Positions 22,673 to 34,415 of a stretch of 52,506 bases of DNA are shown here, in pieces. A program made the position numbers and the translations under genes. Position 1 is the stretch's first letter, and each line of letters opens with the position of its first letter. This stretch comes from Acidimicrobiaceae bacterium. Lineage in GTDB: Bacteria; Actinomycetota; Acidimicrobiia; Acidimicrobiales; Aldehydirespiratoraceae. The notes under the pieces were generated by a model that made no database searches, was not told where the DNA came from, and was given only the letters and a program-made list of their open reading frames with translations. The stretch is taken from positions 1 through 52,506 of the forward strand of contig PBTQ01000074.1 in NCBI GenBank assembly GCA_002729125.1, in the 5' to 3' direction.

Positions 22673-25198
22673 ATGAGCGAACGGACCGCGGCGCTTCGCG
22701 CCCAGATGACCCCGGAGGAGAAGGCCCACTTCGTTGCCGGAGTCGACATGTGGCACACCGGCTTGATTGAGCGTCTCGGCATCCCGGCGTTGAAGGTCAC
22801 CGACGGCCCGAATGGTGCCCGTGGCGACGGCCTTCTCGGCACCGGCACTCCGACGGCTTGCATTCCGTCGGGCGCGGCGCTCGGCGCGACCTGGGATCCG
22901 GATCTGGTGCAGGAACTCGGCTCGCTCCTCGGTGAGGAGTCGAGGATGAAGTCGTCCCATGTGCTCCTCGCCCCGACCATCAACCTCCATCGCTCACCGA
23001 AGGGTGGCCGGAACTTCGAGTGCTACAGCGAGGATCCACTGCTCTCCGGCAAGATCGCCGCCGGGTTCATTCGGGGCGTGCAGTCGCACGGTGTCGCGGT
23101 GACCGCCAAGCACTTCGTCGGCAACGATTCTGAGTTCGAGCGCAACACGATCGACTCGCAGATGGATGAACGCACCCTGCGCGAGGTCGCCCTCCTGCCG
23201 TTCGAGATCGCGGTGAAGGAAGGCAGCGCATGGGGGATCATGACGGCCTACAACCGCTTGAACGGGGTGTACTGCTCCGAAGATCCGTGGCTGTTGGACA
23301 CGGTGTTGCGCAAGGAGTGGGGCTTCGACGGGTTCGTCGTCACCGACTGGTTCGCCAACGGCTCGACGGCAGGTTCGGTGGCAGCACGTTTGACCCTTGA
23401 GATGCCCGGCCAGGGTCGTTTCTATGGTCAGGCGCTCGCCGAGGCGCTCGAGTTGGGCGAGGTGGATGAGACGGACGTCGACGTGTTGGTCGACGACCTG
23501 CTCCTCCTGATGGAGCGCACCGGCGTTTTCGACGGTGTCGGCGGCGAACCGGAGAAGCCCCTTGACCGGCCAGAGGACCGCGCCCTCAACCGTCGCGCCG
23601 CTGCCGCCGGTTCGGTGCTCTACCGAAACGACGGTGTGCTCCCACTTGACCCGTCAACGCTCGGCTCGATCGCCGTGGTCGGCCCCAGCGCGATGCATGC
23701 CCGGGTGATGGGTGGAGGCTCAGCCAACGTCCGGCCCTACCACGACACCCCGCCACTTGACGCGCTGATGGATCGTTTCCCCGATCTCGACATCCGCTAC
23801 GCCCGCGGCGCCGATATCGACCGAGCGGTTCCGCCGATCACCCGACCACTGCTCGACGGTGTTGCTCGTATCGAGTTCTTCGAAGGATGGACGTTCGATG
23901 GCGACATCGTCGCCGTTACCGAGCAACCCAACACCCGTCTGCTCGCTTTCGGCTCGCCTGCCCCTGGGGTCGAGTCTGAACGCTGGAGTGCGCGCGTCGT
24001 GGCGACGATCGTCCCCGAGGCCTCTGGCGCCCATCGCTTCACCCTCACCGAGTCCGGTCGTGCGGTTCTGCGGGTGAACGGCGAGACCATCATCGACGCC
24101 AGTGTTCCCGATATCGAGCGCGGCGATTCCTTCTTCGGCTTCGGATCGATTGAGATGTCGGCCGACATCGACCTCGAAGCCGGCGAGGCCGTCACCGTCG
24201 AGATCGAGTTCACCAATGAGGGTGCAATCCTGCTGGCAGGGGTGATCGTCGGTGGCAAGGCCATCGTCGAACGCGATTTCGTCGGCGAGGCCGCTGCCTT
24301 GGCCGCTGAGTGCGACGTTGCCGTCGTCGTCGTCGGGACCAATGACGACTGGGAGACCGAGGGCCGCGATCGGGACCTGTGGGAACTTCCCGGCGGTCAA
24401 CCTGCGCTGATCCGAGCCGTGGCTGTTGCGAATCCGCGCACGGTCGTCGTCCTGAACGTCGGCTCGCCACACAGCCTTGATTGGCTCGACGAACCGGCTG
24501 CTGTGCTGAGTGTCGGATTCGGCGGGCAGGAACTGGGTGAAGCGGTTGTCGACATGCTCGTCGGCGACCTCGAGCCGGGCGGCCGTGCCCCCACCACGAT
24601 CGGTGCCCGCTACGAACACTTCGCCGCCTACCCGAACTATCCGGGGGAGAACAGCGTGACCCGGTATGGCGAGGGCGTTTTCTGCGGTCACCGTTGGCAC
24701 GACGCGATGGGGATCGAGCCTGTGGTCGCGTTCGGCGAGGGACTCGGATACTCGACCTTCGGGTTCGGTGCCCCGGAGGTTCCCGACACGATCGACGCTG
24801 GCGAGGGTCTCACCGTGCGAGTGCCGGTGACCAACACCGGCGCCCGTCGCGGGAGCGAAGTCGTGCAGGTCTACGTCGAACCGACGAATGCTCACCCGAT
24901 CCGACCGGTGCGCGAACTCAAGGGGTTCGCAAAGGTCACGCTGGAACCCGGTGCGGCGGCCGAGGTCGAGATCGACCTGTCGCCCCGGGCGTTCGCCTAT
25001 TTCGATCCCGGCGATCCGGTGTACGGCGAACTTTCGGCGAACTCGCTCGTGCCCGCTGGTGGTGGCGTGGCTCATCGCGAGCAGGCTGGATGGTACGTCG
25101 ACTCCGGCACCTACCGGGTCTGGGTGGGGCGCTCGTCGCGTGAGTTCTCGGCAGTGGAGGACGTCACAGTTTCCGGTGACGTCCGTCTCGATCCCTGA
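22673..25198 (+). CDS. Beta-glucosidase-type glycoside hydrolase family 3 with PA14 insert
   Basis: An 841-aa GH3 enzyme. The N-terminal TIM barrel (about 1-290) includes KVTDGPNGARG, KHFVGNDSEFERNTIDS and FVVTDWFANGST, with nucleophile Asp225. The GH3 C-terminal domain is interrupted by a PA14-like domain (about 395-525, ARIEFFEGWTFDGD to VIVGGK). A fibronectin-III-like domain ends the protein (VTNTGARRGSEVVQVYV). This architecture matches bacterial beta-glucosidases acting on oligosaccharides. No signal peptide is present, so it is probably cytoplasmic. The start is ATG 22673. The ORF-track start at 22649 adds eight unconvincing residues. Confidence 0.92.
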   Translation: MSERTAALRAQMTPEEKAHFVAGVDMWHTGLIERLGIPALKVTDGPNGARGDGLLGTGTPTACIPSGAALGATWDPDLVQELGSLLGEESRMKSSHVLLAPTINLHRSPKGGRNFECYSEDPLLSGKIAAGFIRGVQSHGVAVTAKHFVGNDSEFERNTIDSQMDERTLREVALLPFEIAVKEGSAWGIMTAYNRLNGVYCSEDPWLLDTVLRKEWGFDGFVVTDWFANGSTAGSVAARLTLEMPGQGRFYGQALAEALELGEVDETDVDVLVDDLLLLMERTGVFDGVGGEPEKPLDRPEDRALNRRAAAAGSVLYRNDGVLPLDPSTLGSIAVVGPSAMHARVMGGGSANVRPYHDTPPLDALMDRFPDLDIRYARGADIDRAVPPITRPLLDGVARIEFFEGWTFDGDIVAVTEQPNTRLLAFGSPAPGVESERWSARVVATIVPEASGAHRFTLTESGRAVLRVNGETIIDASVPDIERGDSFFGFGSIEMSADIDLEAGEAVTVEIEFTNEGAILLAGVIVGGKAIVERDFVGEAAALAAECDVAVVVVGTNDDWETEGRDRDLWELPGGQPALIRAVAVANPRTVVVLNVGSPHSLDWLDEPAAVLSVGFGGQELGEAVVDMLVGDLEPGGRAPTTIGARYEHFAAYPNYPGENSVTRYGEGVFCGHRWHDAMGIEPVVAFGEGLGYSTFGFGAPEVPDTIDAGEGLTVRVPVTNTGARRGSEVVQVYVEPTNAHPIRPVRELKGFAKVTLEPGAAAEVEIDLSPRAFAYFDPGDPVYGELSANSLVPAGGGVAHREQAGWYVDSGTYRVWVGRSSREFSAVEDVTVSGDVRLDP

Positions 25199-25205
25199 CC
25201 GTGCT

Positions 25206-25225
25206 GTTTCCGGTTTGTCGGAAAC
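25206..25225 (+). terminator. Hairpin after the GH3 gene
   Basis: GTTTCCG and CGGAAAC arms with a 6-nt loop, 8 bp after the GH3 stop. There is no clear T-tract. It separates the glucosidase from msrA. Confidence 0.4.
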
Positions 25226-25291
25226 GCCGCCACTCGTGCAAGCGTTCCGTCCTGCGTACAGTCAGTACGTCCCCCGCCAAAGGAGGCCCGC

Positions 25292-25924
25292 ATGTTTTTC
25301 GGCCGCGACAAGCAGACTATGCCCGAGCCCGATCAGGCCCTTCCTGGTCGTTCCGAGGCAGTGCTGGTCCAGCCCGCCCATCTTGTGCTCGATACGCCAC
25401 TCGACGGCCCCGTGCCTGAGACCTACGAGCTCGCCGTCTTCGGCCTCGGCTGTTTCTGGGGCGCTGAACGTTTCTACTGGCAGCTCCCTGGCGTGCACAC
25501 GACCGCAGTCGGCTACGCCGGCGGCTACACCCCCAACCCGCTCTACGAAGAGGTGTGCACCGGCAAGACCGGCCACAACGAGGTCGTCCGGGTCGTTTAC
25601 AACCCCGCCGTCGTCACCTACGACGACTTGCTGAAGATCTTCTGGGAGGTCCACGACCCCACCCAATTCATGCGGCAGGGCAACGACATTGGCACCCAAT
25701 ACCGCAGCGAGATCTATGTGTACTCCGAAGAGCAACGGGAGGCCGCCGAGGCGAGCAAGCGGAAGTACCAGGACGCGTTGAGCTCTCGAGGTTTTGGCGA
25801 GATCGAAACCACGATCGTCGACGCGCCGACCTTCTACTTCGCCGAGGAATACCACCAGCAGTACCTCCACCGGAATCCGATGGGCTACTGCAACCACGGC
25901 TTCTGCCAGGTCAGCTACGACTGA
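25292..25924 (+). CDS. msrA: Peptide methionine sulfoxide reductase A
   Basis: It reduces methionine-S-sulfoxide in proteins (210 aa). The catalytic motif GLGCFWGAE has Cys54. Other conserved segments are YAGGYTPNPLYEEVCTGKTGHNE, FWEVHDPTQFMRQGNDIGTQYRS and FYFAEEYHQQYL. A likely resolving Cys is near the C-terminus (YCNHGFC). The N-terminal ~45 residues are an extension seen in actinobacterial MsrA. A strong AAAGGAGG precedes ATG 25292. It stands alone and converges on the SDR gene. Confidence 0.96.
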   Translation: MFFGRDKQTMPEPDQALPGRSEAVLVQPAHLVLDTPLDGPVPETYELAVFGLGCFWGAERFYWQLPGVHTTAVGYAGGYTPNPLYEEVCTGKTGHNEVVRVVYNPAVVTYDDLLKIFWEVHDPTQFMRQGNDIGTQYRSEIYVYSEEQREAAEASKRKYQDALSSRGFGEIETTIVDAPTFYFAEEYHQQYLHRNPMGYCNHGFCQVSYD

Positions 25925-25976
25925 CGTTCTCCATCGGCCTCAGGGCTTCACCGAGGCGAGCCGCAAACCGACCTGA

Positions 25977-25997
25977 CCCCGGGCGCAGTCGCCGGGG
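25977..25997. terminator. GC-rich hairpin between convergent msrA and SDR genes
   Basis: CCCCGG and CCGGGG arms, with additional pairs through a one-base bulge, lie in the 108-bp gap between the two converging stop codons. It could serve either strand. There is no T-tract. Confidence 0.35.
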
Positions 25998-26032
25998 CCG
26001 TGTTCGAAACCTTGGCGGCACGCTGGGCTGGT

Positions 26033-26962
26033 TCAGATGCTCTGCCTCGGGAAGCCGGGGCCCTCGTGGTCGGTGCCGGCCATCGAGGCGTTGAGTCGAG
26101 CCTTGCTCATGAGCTCGGCGATGACCGGACCCATGTCGGCGGGGTCGTCGGTCTGCTTGGCGACGGGGCCAAGGTGCCAGCCCTCGGCGATGCCGAGATT
26201 CTCACCGCGGATGTCGAAGCAGCGGCCGGTGACGTTCTGTGCCTCGGGTGAGGCGAGCCAGGTGGTGATGACGGCGATCCAGCGCGGGCTGATGGCCTCG
26301 GCGAGCCCGTCGGGAGCGTTGTCGCCACCCATCAGGTCGGCGGTCATGCGGCTCCAAGCGGTGGGCGCGAGGCAGTTGACGGTGACGCCGTACTTGGCGA
26401 GTTCCTGGGCGGCGATGAGTGAGAAGGCGGCGATGCCGGCCTTGGCGGCGCCGTAGTTGGTCTGGCCGACATTGCCGTAGATGCCCGATGGCGACGCCGT
26501 GTTGATGATGCGCCCGTAGACGTCTTCGCCGGCTTTGGCCCTTTCACGCCAGTACTTGGCGGCGTGGTTGCTCGGGGCGAAGGTGCCCTTGAGGTGCACG
26601 GCGATGACGGCGTCCCAGTCGTCCTCGCTCATCGAGAACAGCATGCGGTCGCGGAGGATGCCGGCGTTGTTGACGATGATGTTGATGTCGCCGAACGTGT
26701 CGATGGCCTGCTGCACCATGGCATTGGCCTCGTCGAAGACGGCGACGTTGCCCCCGTTGACGACCGCCTCGCCGCCCATGGCCTCGATCTCGGCCACGAC
26801 GTCCTGGGCTGGGGTGGCGTCGGCGCCACCACCGGCGGCATCGCCGCCGAGGTCGTTGACGACGACTTTGGCGCCTTCCGACGCCATCATCAGTGCGTGT
26901 TCGCGGCCGATACCGCGGCCGGCGCCGGTGACCAGCGCGACCTTTCCGTCGAGAATGCCCAT
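26033..26962 (-). CDS. Short-chain dehydrogenase/reductase (MFE-2-like)
   Basis: A 309-aa classical SDR. The cofactor motif is VTGAGRGIGREHA, with NNAG in VNNAGILRDRM, catalytic Ser in NTASPSGIYGN and Tyr-x-x-x-Lys in QTNYGAAKAG. The variant NDLGGD...A after strand 2 and the ~60-residue C-terminal extension resemble the dehydrogenase domain of peroxisomal multifunctional enzyme type 2. That suggests a 3-hydroxyacyl-CoA or related substrate. It is divergent from the GH2 gene, with a palindrome in the shared upstream region. Confidence 0.88.
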   Translation of the reverse strand: MGILDGKVALVTGAGRGIGREHALMMASEGAKVVVNDLGGDAAGGGADATPAQDVVAEIEAMGGEAVVNGGNVAVFDEANAMVQQAIDTFGDINIIVNNAGILRDRMLFSMSEDDWDAVIAVHLKGTFAPSNHAAKYWRERAKAGEDVYGRIINTASPSGIYGNVGQTNYGAAKAGIAAFSLIAAQELAKYGVTVNCLAPTAWSRMTADLMGGDNAPDGLAEAISPRWIAVITTWLASPEAQNVTGRCFDIRGENLGIAEGWHLGPVAKQTDDPADMGPVIAELMSKARLNASMAGTDHEGPGFPRQSI

Positions 26963-27012
26963 GGCCCCTCCTCGGGGTGATGTTGATTGCCCTCGCTGGG
27001 AGAGCGAACGTG

Positions 27013-27022
27013 AACGATCGTT
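27013..27022. promoter_or_regulatory. Palindrome AACGATCGTT, candidate repressor operator
   Basis: A perfect 10-bp palindrome, extended to CG(N2)AACGATCGTT(N2)CG, lies 50 bp upstream of the SDR start in the SDR/GH2 divergent region. TetR-family regulators of acyl-CoA genes use sites of this size. No regulator gene is adjacent. Confidence 0.4.
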
Positions 27023-27024
27023 AG

Positions 27025-30388
<3,364 letters not shown>

Positions 30389-30431
30389 GCCGTCAGCAAA
30401 CGTTTTTGGCTCGTTGTGTTCGGCGAGGCGA

Positions 30432-31133
30432 TCAGGGGTCGACCCAGCCGTTGGCGATGCACCCACCCACCCCTTTCGTCTGTTGCATCATCACGGGCGC
30501 AGGCTGGCCTGCGCCCGGGCAACTCGCGTGGCCGGCGCCCAGGATGTAGTGCCCGACCTCGTGGTTGACCAGGTAACGCCGGTAGGTCTCGAGGTCGGCC
30601 GGCCACGAGTCGGTGGCGCCGAACCATCGGTCACTGTTGATCGCAACCCACCCGTTGCGGGCGCACGAGAAGCGTCCGTTCGTCTGCAACGGCCGACACA
30701 GCTGATCGGTCCGGGCGGGGGTGGCCACGATGATCGTGAACAACCCACCCTCGTCGACGAGCCGGAACCCTGCGCCCCGGCCGATCCACGAGCGTTCGTC
30801 GCTGAGCGTCTCGACAACGAACGCGATGAGATCGGCTTGTTCAAGCTGGTCGGTAAGGGCATCGTCTACCTTGACCGAGAACTCAATCAGCGGCGCTCCG
30901 TCGATGTCGAGGGTGCTTGGCAGCGTTGTGGTCGTCGTCGTTGTGGTCGTCGTCGTGGTCGTGGACGTGGTGGTCGAGCTAGTGGTGTTCGTCGGCGCTG
31001 GCGCTGGCGCTGCCGTTACGACGGTCGCAGGTTCGGTCGCGGCCGGAACGGCGACCTCGCCGCTCGTCGACCCACATCCCGAGGCGGCGACGAACCCAAG
31101 GGCTGCGAGAGCCCGGACGATCGGCCGGGTCAT
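30432..31133 (-). CDS. DUF3152 zincin-like lipoprotein
   Basis: A 233-aa exported protein with a lipobox (VAASGC) and a long Thr-rich linker (about residues 50-70). The globular domain fits DUF3152: FSVKVDD, SWIGRGAGFRLV, CARNGWVAINSDRW, RRYLVNHEVGHYILGAGHASCPG and APVMMQQT. HEVGH followed by a spaced His is a zinc-protease-type signature. It is probably an extracellular, membrane-anchored metallopeptidase-like protein with no assigned substrate. The linker is encoded by a near-repetitive (ACN)n tract. Confidence 0.8.
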   Translation of the reverse strand: MTRPIVRALAALGFVAASGCGSTSGEVAVPAATEPATVVTAAPAPAPTNTTSSTTTSTTTTTTTTTTTTTLPSTLDIDGAPLIEFSVKVDDALTDQLEQADLIAFVVETLSDERSWIGRGAGFRLVDEGGLFTIIVATPARTDQLCRPLQTNGRFSCARNGWVAINSDRWFGATDSWPADLETYRRYLVNHEVGHYILGAGHASCPGAGQPAPVMMQQTKGVGGCIANGWVDP

Positions 31134-31151
31134 GGCGGGCGCCTCTGGTGG

Positions 31152-32342
31152 TTACGAACGGCCGTCGACCTTGATCACGAGGGCGTCGCCCTGCCCGCCA
31201 CCACCGCAGAGGGCGGCGACGCCGATGCCACCCCCGCGTCGCTTGAGTTCGAAGGCGAGATGGATGGCGATGCGGGCGCCTGACATGCCAATCGGATGAC
31301 CGAGAGCGATGGCACCACCGTTGACATTGACGACGTCATCGGGGAGGCCGAGGTCGGCCATCGAAGCGACGGCGACGGCGGCAAACGCCTCGTTGAACTC
31401 GAAGAGGTCGACGTCAGATAGAGACAGGCCAGCCCGCTCGAGGGCGAGCATCGTCGCCCGGCTCGGTTGGGTGAGCAGTGACGTGTCGGGGCCGGCGATC
31501 TCGCCGTAGCTGATGATTTCGGCGAGCGGCTGCACGCCGAGGGCCTCGGCCCTGGCCTTCGTGGCGACGACGGTGGCGGCGCCCCCATCAGAGATCTGCG
31601 AAGCGTTGCCGGCGGTGACGTTGCCGGCGCCTCCGAACGCCCCGCGCAGGCTGCCGAGCGACTCGGTGGTGGTGCCGACCCGGATCCCTTCGTCGTCGGC
31701 GACGATGAGATCGTCGCCCTTGCGCTGCGTGATGGCGACGGGAACGATCTCGTCGGCCAGCAGGCCGTCCTTCTGGGCAATCGCAGCGCGCTCATGCGAC
31801 ATCGCGGCATATTCATCCATCGGCTCGCGGGCCATGCCGTCGGCGGCTGCGTAGCGCTCGGTGCCAGCACCCATGAGCTCGTGCTCGATCGAGCAGTAGA
31901 GGCCGTCGAGGGTGAGCGAGTCATGCATGGTGGCATCGCCGTAGCGGTAGCCACCACGGCCTTGCTGGAGGATGTAGGGCGCCTGGGTCATCGACTCCAT
32001 GCCGCCGGCCACGCACAACTCAGCCTCACCGGTTGCGATCTGACGATGGGAGAGCGCGATGGCGTTGAGACCCGACGGGCAGGCCTTGTTGATCGCTGTC
32101 GATGGCACGGTGAGCGGAATACCGCCCTTGAGAGCGGCCTGCCGGGCCGGCACTTGGCCGGCACCACCCTGCATGACCTGGCCCATGTAGGCGAAGTCAA
32201 CGTTCTCGCCGGCCACGCCGGCCCGCTTCAGCGCTTCTTCGATCGCGAAGCCGCCGAGGTCGGTGCCACTGAACGAAGCAAGCGCGCCAGACATCTTCCC
32301 GATCGGGGTGCGAGCGCCGGAGAGAATCACGGTTTCCGTCAT
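31152..32342 (-). CDS. Acetyl-CoA C-acyltransferase (thiolase)
   Basis: A 396-aa thiolase. The nucleophilic Cys is in NKACPSGLNAIALS, preceded by VDFAYMGQVMQGGAGQVPARQAAL. The C-terminal half has FEFNEAFAAVAV, NVNGGAIALGHPIGMSGAR and ALCGGGGQGDALV with the second catalytic Cys. The usual Ile after that Cys is Gly. It fits AtoB/PhaA-type acetyl-CoA acetyltransferases. ATG 32342 is chosen, and the ORF-track extension upstream is out of character. An hbd-like gene lies 2 kb away on the other strand. Confidence 0.93.
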   Translation of the reverse strand: MTETVILSGARTPIGKMSGALASFSGTDLGGFAIEEALKRAGVAGENVDFAYMGQVMQGGAGQVPARQAALKGGIPLTVPSTAINKACPSGLNAIALSHRQIATGEAELCVAGGMESMTQAPYILQQGRGGYRYGDATMHDSLTLDGLYCSIEHELMGAGTERYAAADGMAREPMDEYAAMSHERAAIAQKDGLLADEIVPVAITQRKGDDLIVADDEGIRVGTTTESLGSLRGAFGGAGNVTAGNASQISDGGAATVVATKARAEALGVQPLAEIISYGEIAGPDTSLLTQPSRATMLALERAGLSLSDVDLFEFNEAFAAVAVASMADLGLPDDVVNVNGGAIALGHPIGMSGARIAIHLAFELKRRGGGIGVAALCGGGGQGDALVIKVDGRS

Positions 32343-32419
32343 GGAAGAAAACGTATCGCCCCCAGGCCGCGAGGACCCAAGGGCGGAAGGGACGCGCCCA
32401 AGGGGATCCGAGCCGAAGG

Positions 32420-32929
32420 TCAGGCCTGCGGCGGCGGGACGAGTCCGGCGAAGACTCGCTCCCAATCGTCGATGCCGCAGCCGCTGGTTCGGCTGATCTC
32501 GTAACCGACCTCCATGTCGTCGAGGAGTCCGCCGACGGTGGCGGTTTCGGGACCGCCGTAGATCTTCGTGCACATGCGATCGATCACGATGTTCGGGTCG
32601 AGCAGCATGCGGGCGGCATCCGTTGCGACCGACAGACACGCTGTCGCAGCGTCAACACCGGAAGGAACGTCGCCATTGAAGGTTGCAGTGTCCCCCAGGC
32701 AGGTGAGCCGATACTCGGCGAGGTTGCCGGCGCCGTCATCGAAGGAAACGGAAAGGTCGGTGATCGGGTCGGGCCCGTCACCGAGTGGGAGGTCGTCGTT
32801 CGCGGCGTCGTTCACGGTGTCGCTTGTGTCGTCAGAGCCGACGGTCGTCGTGCTCTCGTCGTCATCGCCGCAGGCAGCGACGAGGGTGACTGCGAGGAGG
32901 AGGCTGATCAGTGCGGGGATGCGGCGCAT
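32420..32929 (-). CDS. Lipoprotein with subtilisin-inhibitor-like (SSI) domain
   Basis: A 169-aa lipoprotein (lipobox LVAAC, about residue 20) with an acidic linker. The rest resembles the Streptomyces subtilisin inhibitor fold: YRLTCLGDTATF, AATACLSV, DRMCTKIYGGPETATVGG and SGCGIDDWERV. This gives the expected two disulfides and the C-T-x-x-Y-G-G-P segment. SSI proteins block secreted serine proteases, but many actinobacterial SSI-like lipoproteins are untested. It is divergent from a small membrane protein gene. Confidence 0.55.
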   Translation of the reverse strand: MRRIPALISLLLAVTLVAACGDDDESTTTVGSDDTSDTVNDAANDDLPLGDGPDPITDLSVSFDDGAGNLAEYRLTCLGDTATFNGDVPSGVDAATACLSVATDAARMLLDPNIVIDRMCTKIYGGPETATVGGLLDDMEVGYEISRTSGCGIDDWERVFAGLVPPPQA

Positions 32930-33029
32930 CAGGGGTGTCTCCGTGGGGTTTGGTTGCGGATACGTGTTCTGACGTCACTGCTCAGCCGCTGGTTCCCGGG
33001 GCCGCTGGATTTCGGGTCGTTGTGCCAGT

Positions 33030-33500
33030 GTGGCCGACGTGAAGATCAACGGTTGGGTCGCGTCGGGCCAGAAGGACTCGATCCGGATCCGAAATGTGGA
33101 GGGTGACGACGGACAGGCGCTCCGTGCCGCGTTGATGACTGCACGCGAGGGTGGCGGTACTGACCGAACGCTCCTGTGGGAACTGCCTCGTCGCCCTGAG
33201 CCGATTCGGATGGCCGCCCGGATCTCGCTCGGTCTCGCCTGCACGGTGGGGGTGATGCTGTTGCTCGCAGCGTTCGTCGCTGGAGCCGGTACTCGCAACA
33301 CGCTTCTTGTCGCCCTGGTTTTCGTCGTGTTCTTCGGTGGCGGCGTTCCTCTTGTTGTCGTGCGTGGTGACAGGGGAGTGAAGGTGTTTGCAGACGGGAC
33401 GTTGGAGCGAGCCGATTGGGGTGGCGTGTCGACCTTCGATCTGCGCCGCTACGAGCGGGTCACGCTGAATCGATCACCGGCCAGCGACGCCGTCGCCTGA
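33030..33500 (+). CDS. Small membrane protein of unknown function
   Basis: A 156-aa protein. A polar N-terminal ~65 residues (VKINGWVASGQKDSIRIRN) precede two close membrane helices (ISLGLACTVGVMLLLAAFVA and LLVALVFVVFFGGGVPLVVV), then a ~40-residue cytoplasmic tail. I recognise no family. The start is GTG 33030, with GTG 33039 as an alternative. It stands alone between a divergent lipoprotein gene and a convergent zinc-ribbon gene. Confidence 0.6.
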   Translation: MADVKINGWVASGQKDSIRIRNVEGDDGQALRAALMTAREGGGTDRTLLWELPRRPEPIRMAARISLGLACTVGVMLLLAAFVAGAGTRNTLLVALVFVVFFGGGVPLVVVRGDRGVKVFADGTLERADWGGVSTFDLRRYERVTLNRSPASDAVA

Positions 33501-33551
33501 CCGCGGCCGTTGTCGGCATGTTCCGGTGGTCGAGCGCCGACAGAGCGTCGT

Positions 33552-33725
33552 TCAAGCGGCAGGCTCGTCGGCGACAACCCGGCGGGTGTCGCTGACGATG
33601 GCACCCGGGTGACCGCAGAACCAGCACCGGGTCTCCGCGTCGCCGTACCAGCCGACATCACAGCTGCAGCACCGTCGGGGCGCTGCACCCTCGAGGGGAG
33701 CCTCTTCGACCCGTGATTCGCTCAC
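33552..33725 (-). CDS. Small zinc-ribbon protein
   Basis: A 57-aa protein with two Cys pairs, RCCSC and RCWFC, spaced as a zinc ribbon (CCSCDVGWYGDAETRCWFCG) and flanked by charged tails. I chose GTG 33725, with an AGGGTGG 5 nt upstream. GTG 33734 is an alternative. The ORF-track start at 33935 is antisense to the cyclophilin gene. Function unknown. It could be a nucleic-acid or protein-binding module. Confidence 0.5.
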   Translation of the reverse strand: MSESRVEEAPLEGAAPRRCCSCDVGWYGDAETRCWFCGHPGAIVSDTRRVVADEPAA

Positions 33726-33858
33726 GAAGGCCACCCTAAGCGGATGCGAACCTGCGATTGGGTGATCCCTGCCGGAGAGCGGTGCCATTGGCGTAGCCTC
33801 TGCAGCGGCGTTGCGCAGCCGGCGGGGCGCCACCCCCGAACGATCGAGGAGAACCGAC

Positions 33859-34413
33859 ATGGCCACGCTGTGCCCCAACGCCGACGGCTCGAGCCCGCAG
33901 CAGCGGGAGTTCGATGAAGCACCCCCGATGTGCATCGACCCCGAGAAGACCTACACCGCCACCATGGTCACTTCGATGGGCACGATGGTCATCCACCTCA
34001 ACGCCGCCCAGGCACCGAAGACGGTCAACAACTTTGTGACGCTCGCCCGGTACCACTACTACGACGGCATCATCTTCCATCGCATCATCAACGGCTTCAT
34101 GTGCCAGGGCGGCGACCCCACCGGCACCGGCCGTAGTGGTCCCGGCTACCGCTTCGAGGATGAGCTGCCGGCCCCGGGTCGCTACGAGATTGGTTCGATC
34201 GCGATGGCCAACGCCGGCCCCAACACCAACGGCAGCCAGTTCTTCATCGTGTCCGGCGCTTCGGGTGTCGGCCTGCCTCCGCAGTATTCGCTGTTCGGCA
34301 AGGTTGTCAGCGGTCTCGAGGTCGTCGACGCCATGCAGAAGGTCGAGACCGACCGTATGGACCGTCCCCAGACCGATGTTGTCATCGAGTCGGTCGCCAT
34401 CGAGGAGAGCTGA
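33859..34413 (+). CDS. Peptidyl-prolyl cis-trans isomerase, cyclophilin type
   Basis: A 184-aa cyclophilin that accelerates proline isomerisation. Family motifs: APKTVNNFVTLARYHYYDG, IFHRIINGFMCQGGDPTGTG, FEDEL, MANAGPNTNGSQFFI and SLFGKVVSGLEVVDAM. The catalytic Arg is in FHRI. The N-terminal ~35 residues (CPNADGSSPQQREFDEAPPMCIDP) form an extension typical of actinobacterial cytoplasmic cyclophilins. The start is ATG 33859, preceded by GAGGAG. hbd follows 2 bp later. Confidence 0.95.
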   Translation: MATLCPNADGSSPQQREFDEAPPMCIDPEKTYTATMVTSMGTMVIHLNAAQAPKTVNNFVTLARYHYYDGIIFHRIINGFMCQGGDPTGTGRSGPGYRFEDELPAPGRYEIGSIAMANAGPNTNGSQFFIVSGASGVGLPPQYSLFGKVVSGLEVVDAMQKVETDRMDRPQTDVVIESVAIEES

Positions 34414-34415
34414 AC

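Noticed and set aside
30920-30990. Repetitive GTC/GTG tract that might be a microsatellite or CRISPR-like repeat
   Set aside because: It encodes the Thr linker of the DUF3152 lipoprotein on the minus strand, and there are no spacers.
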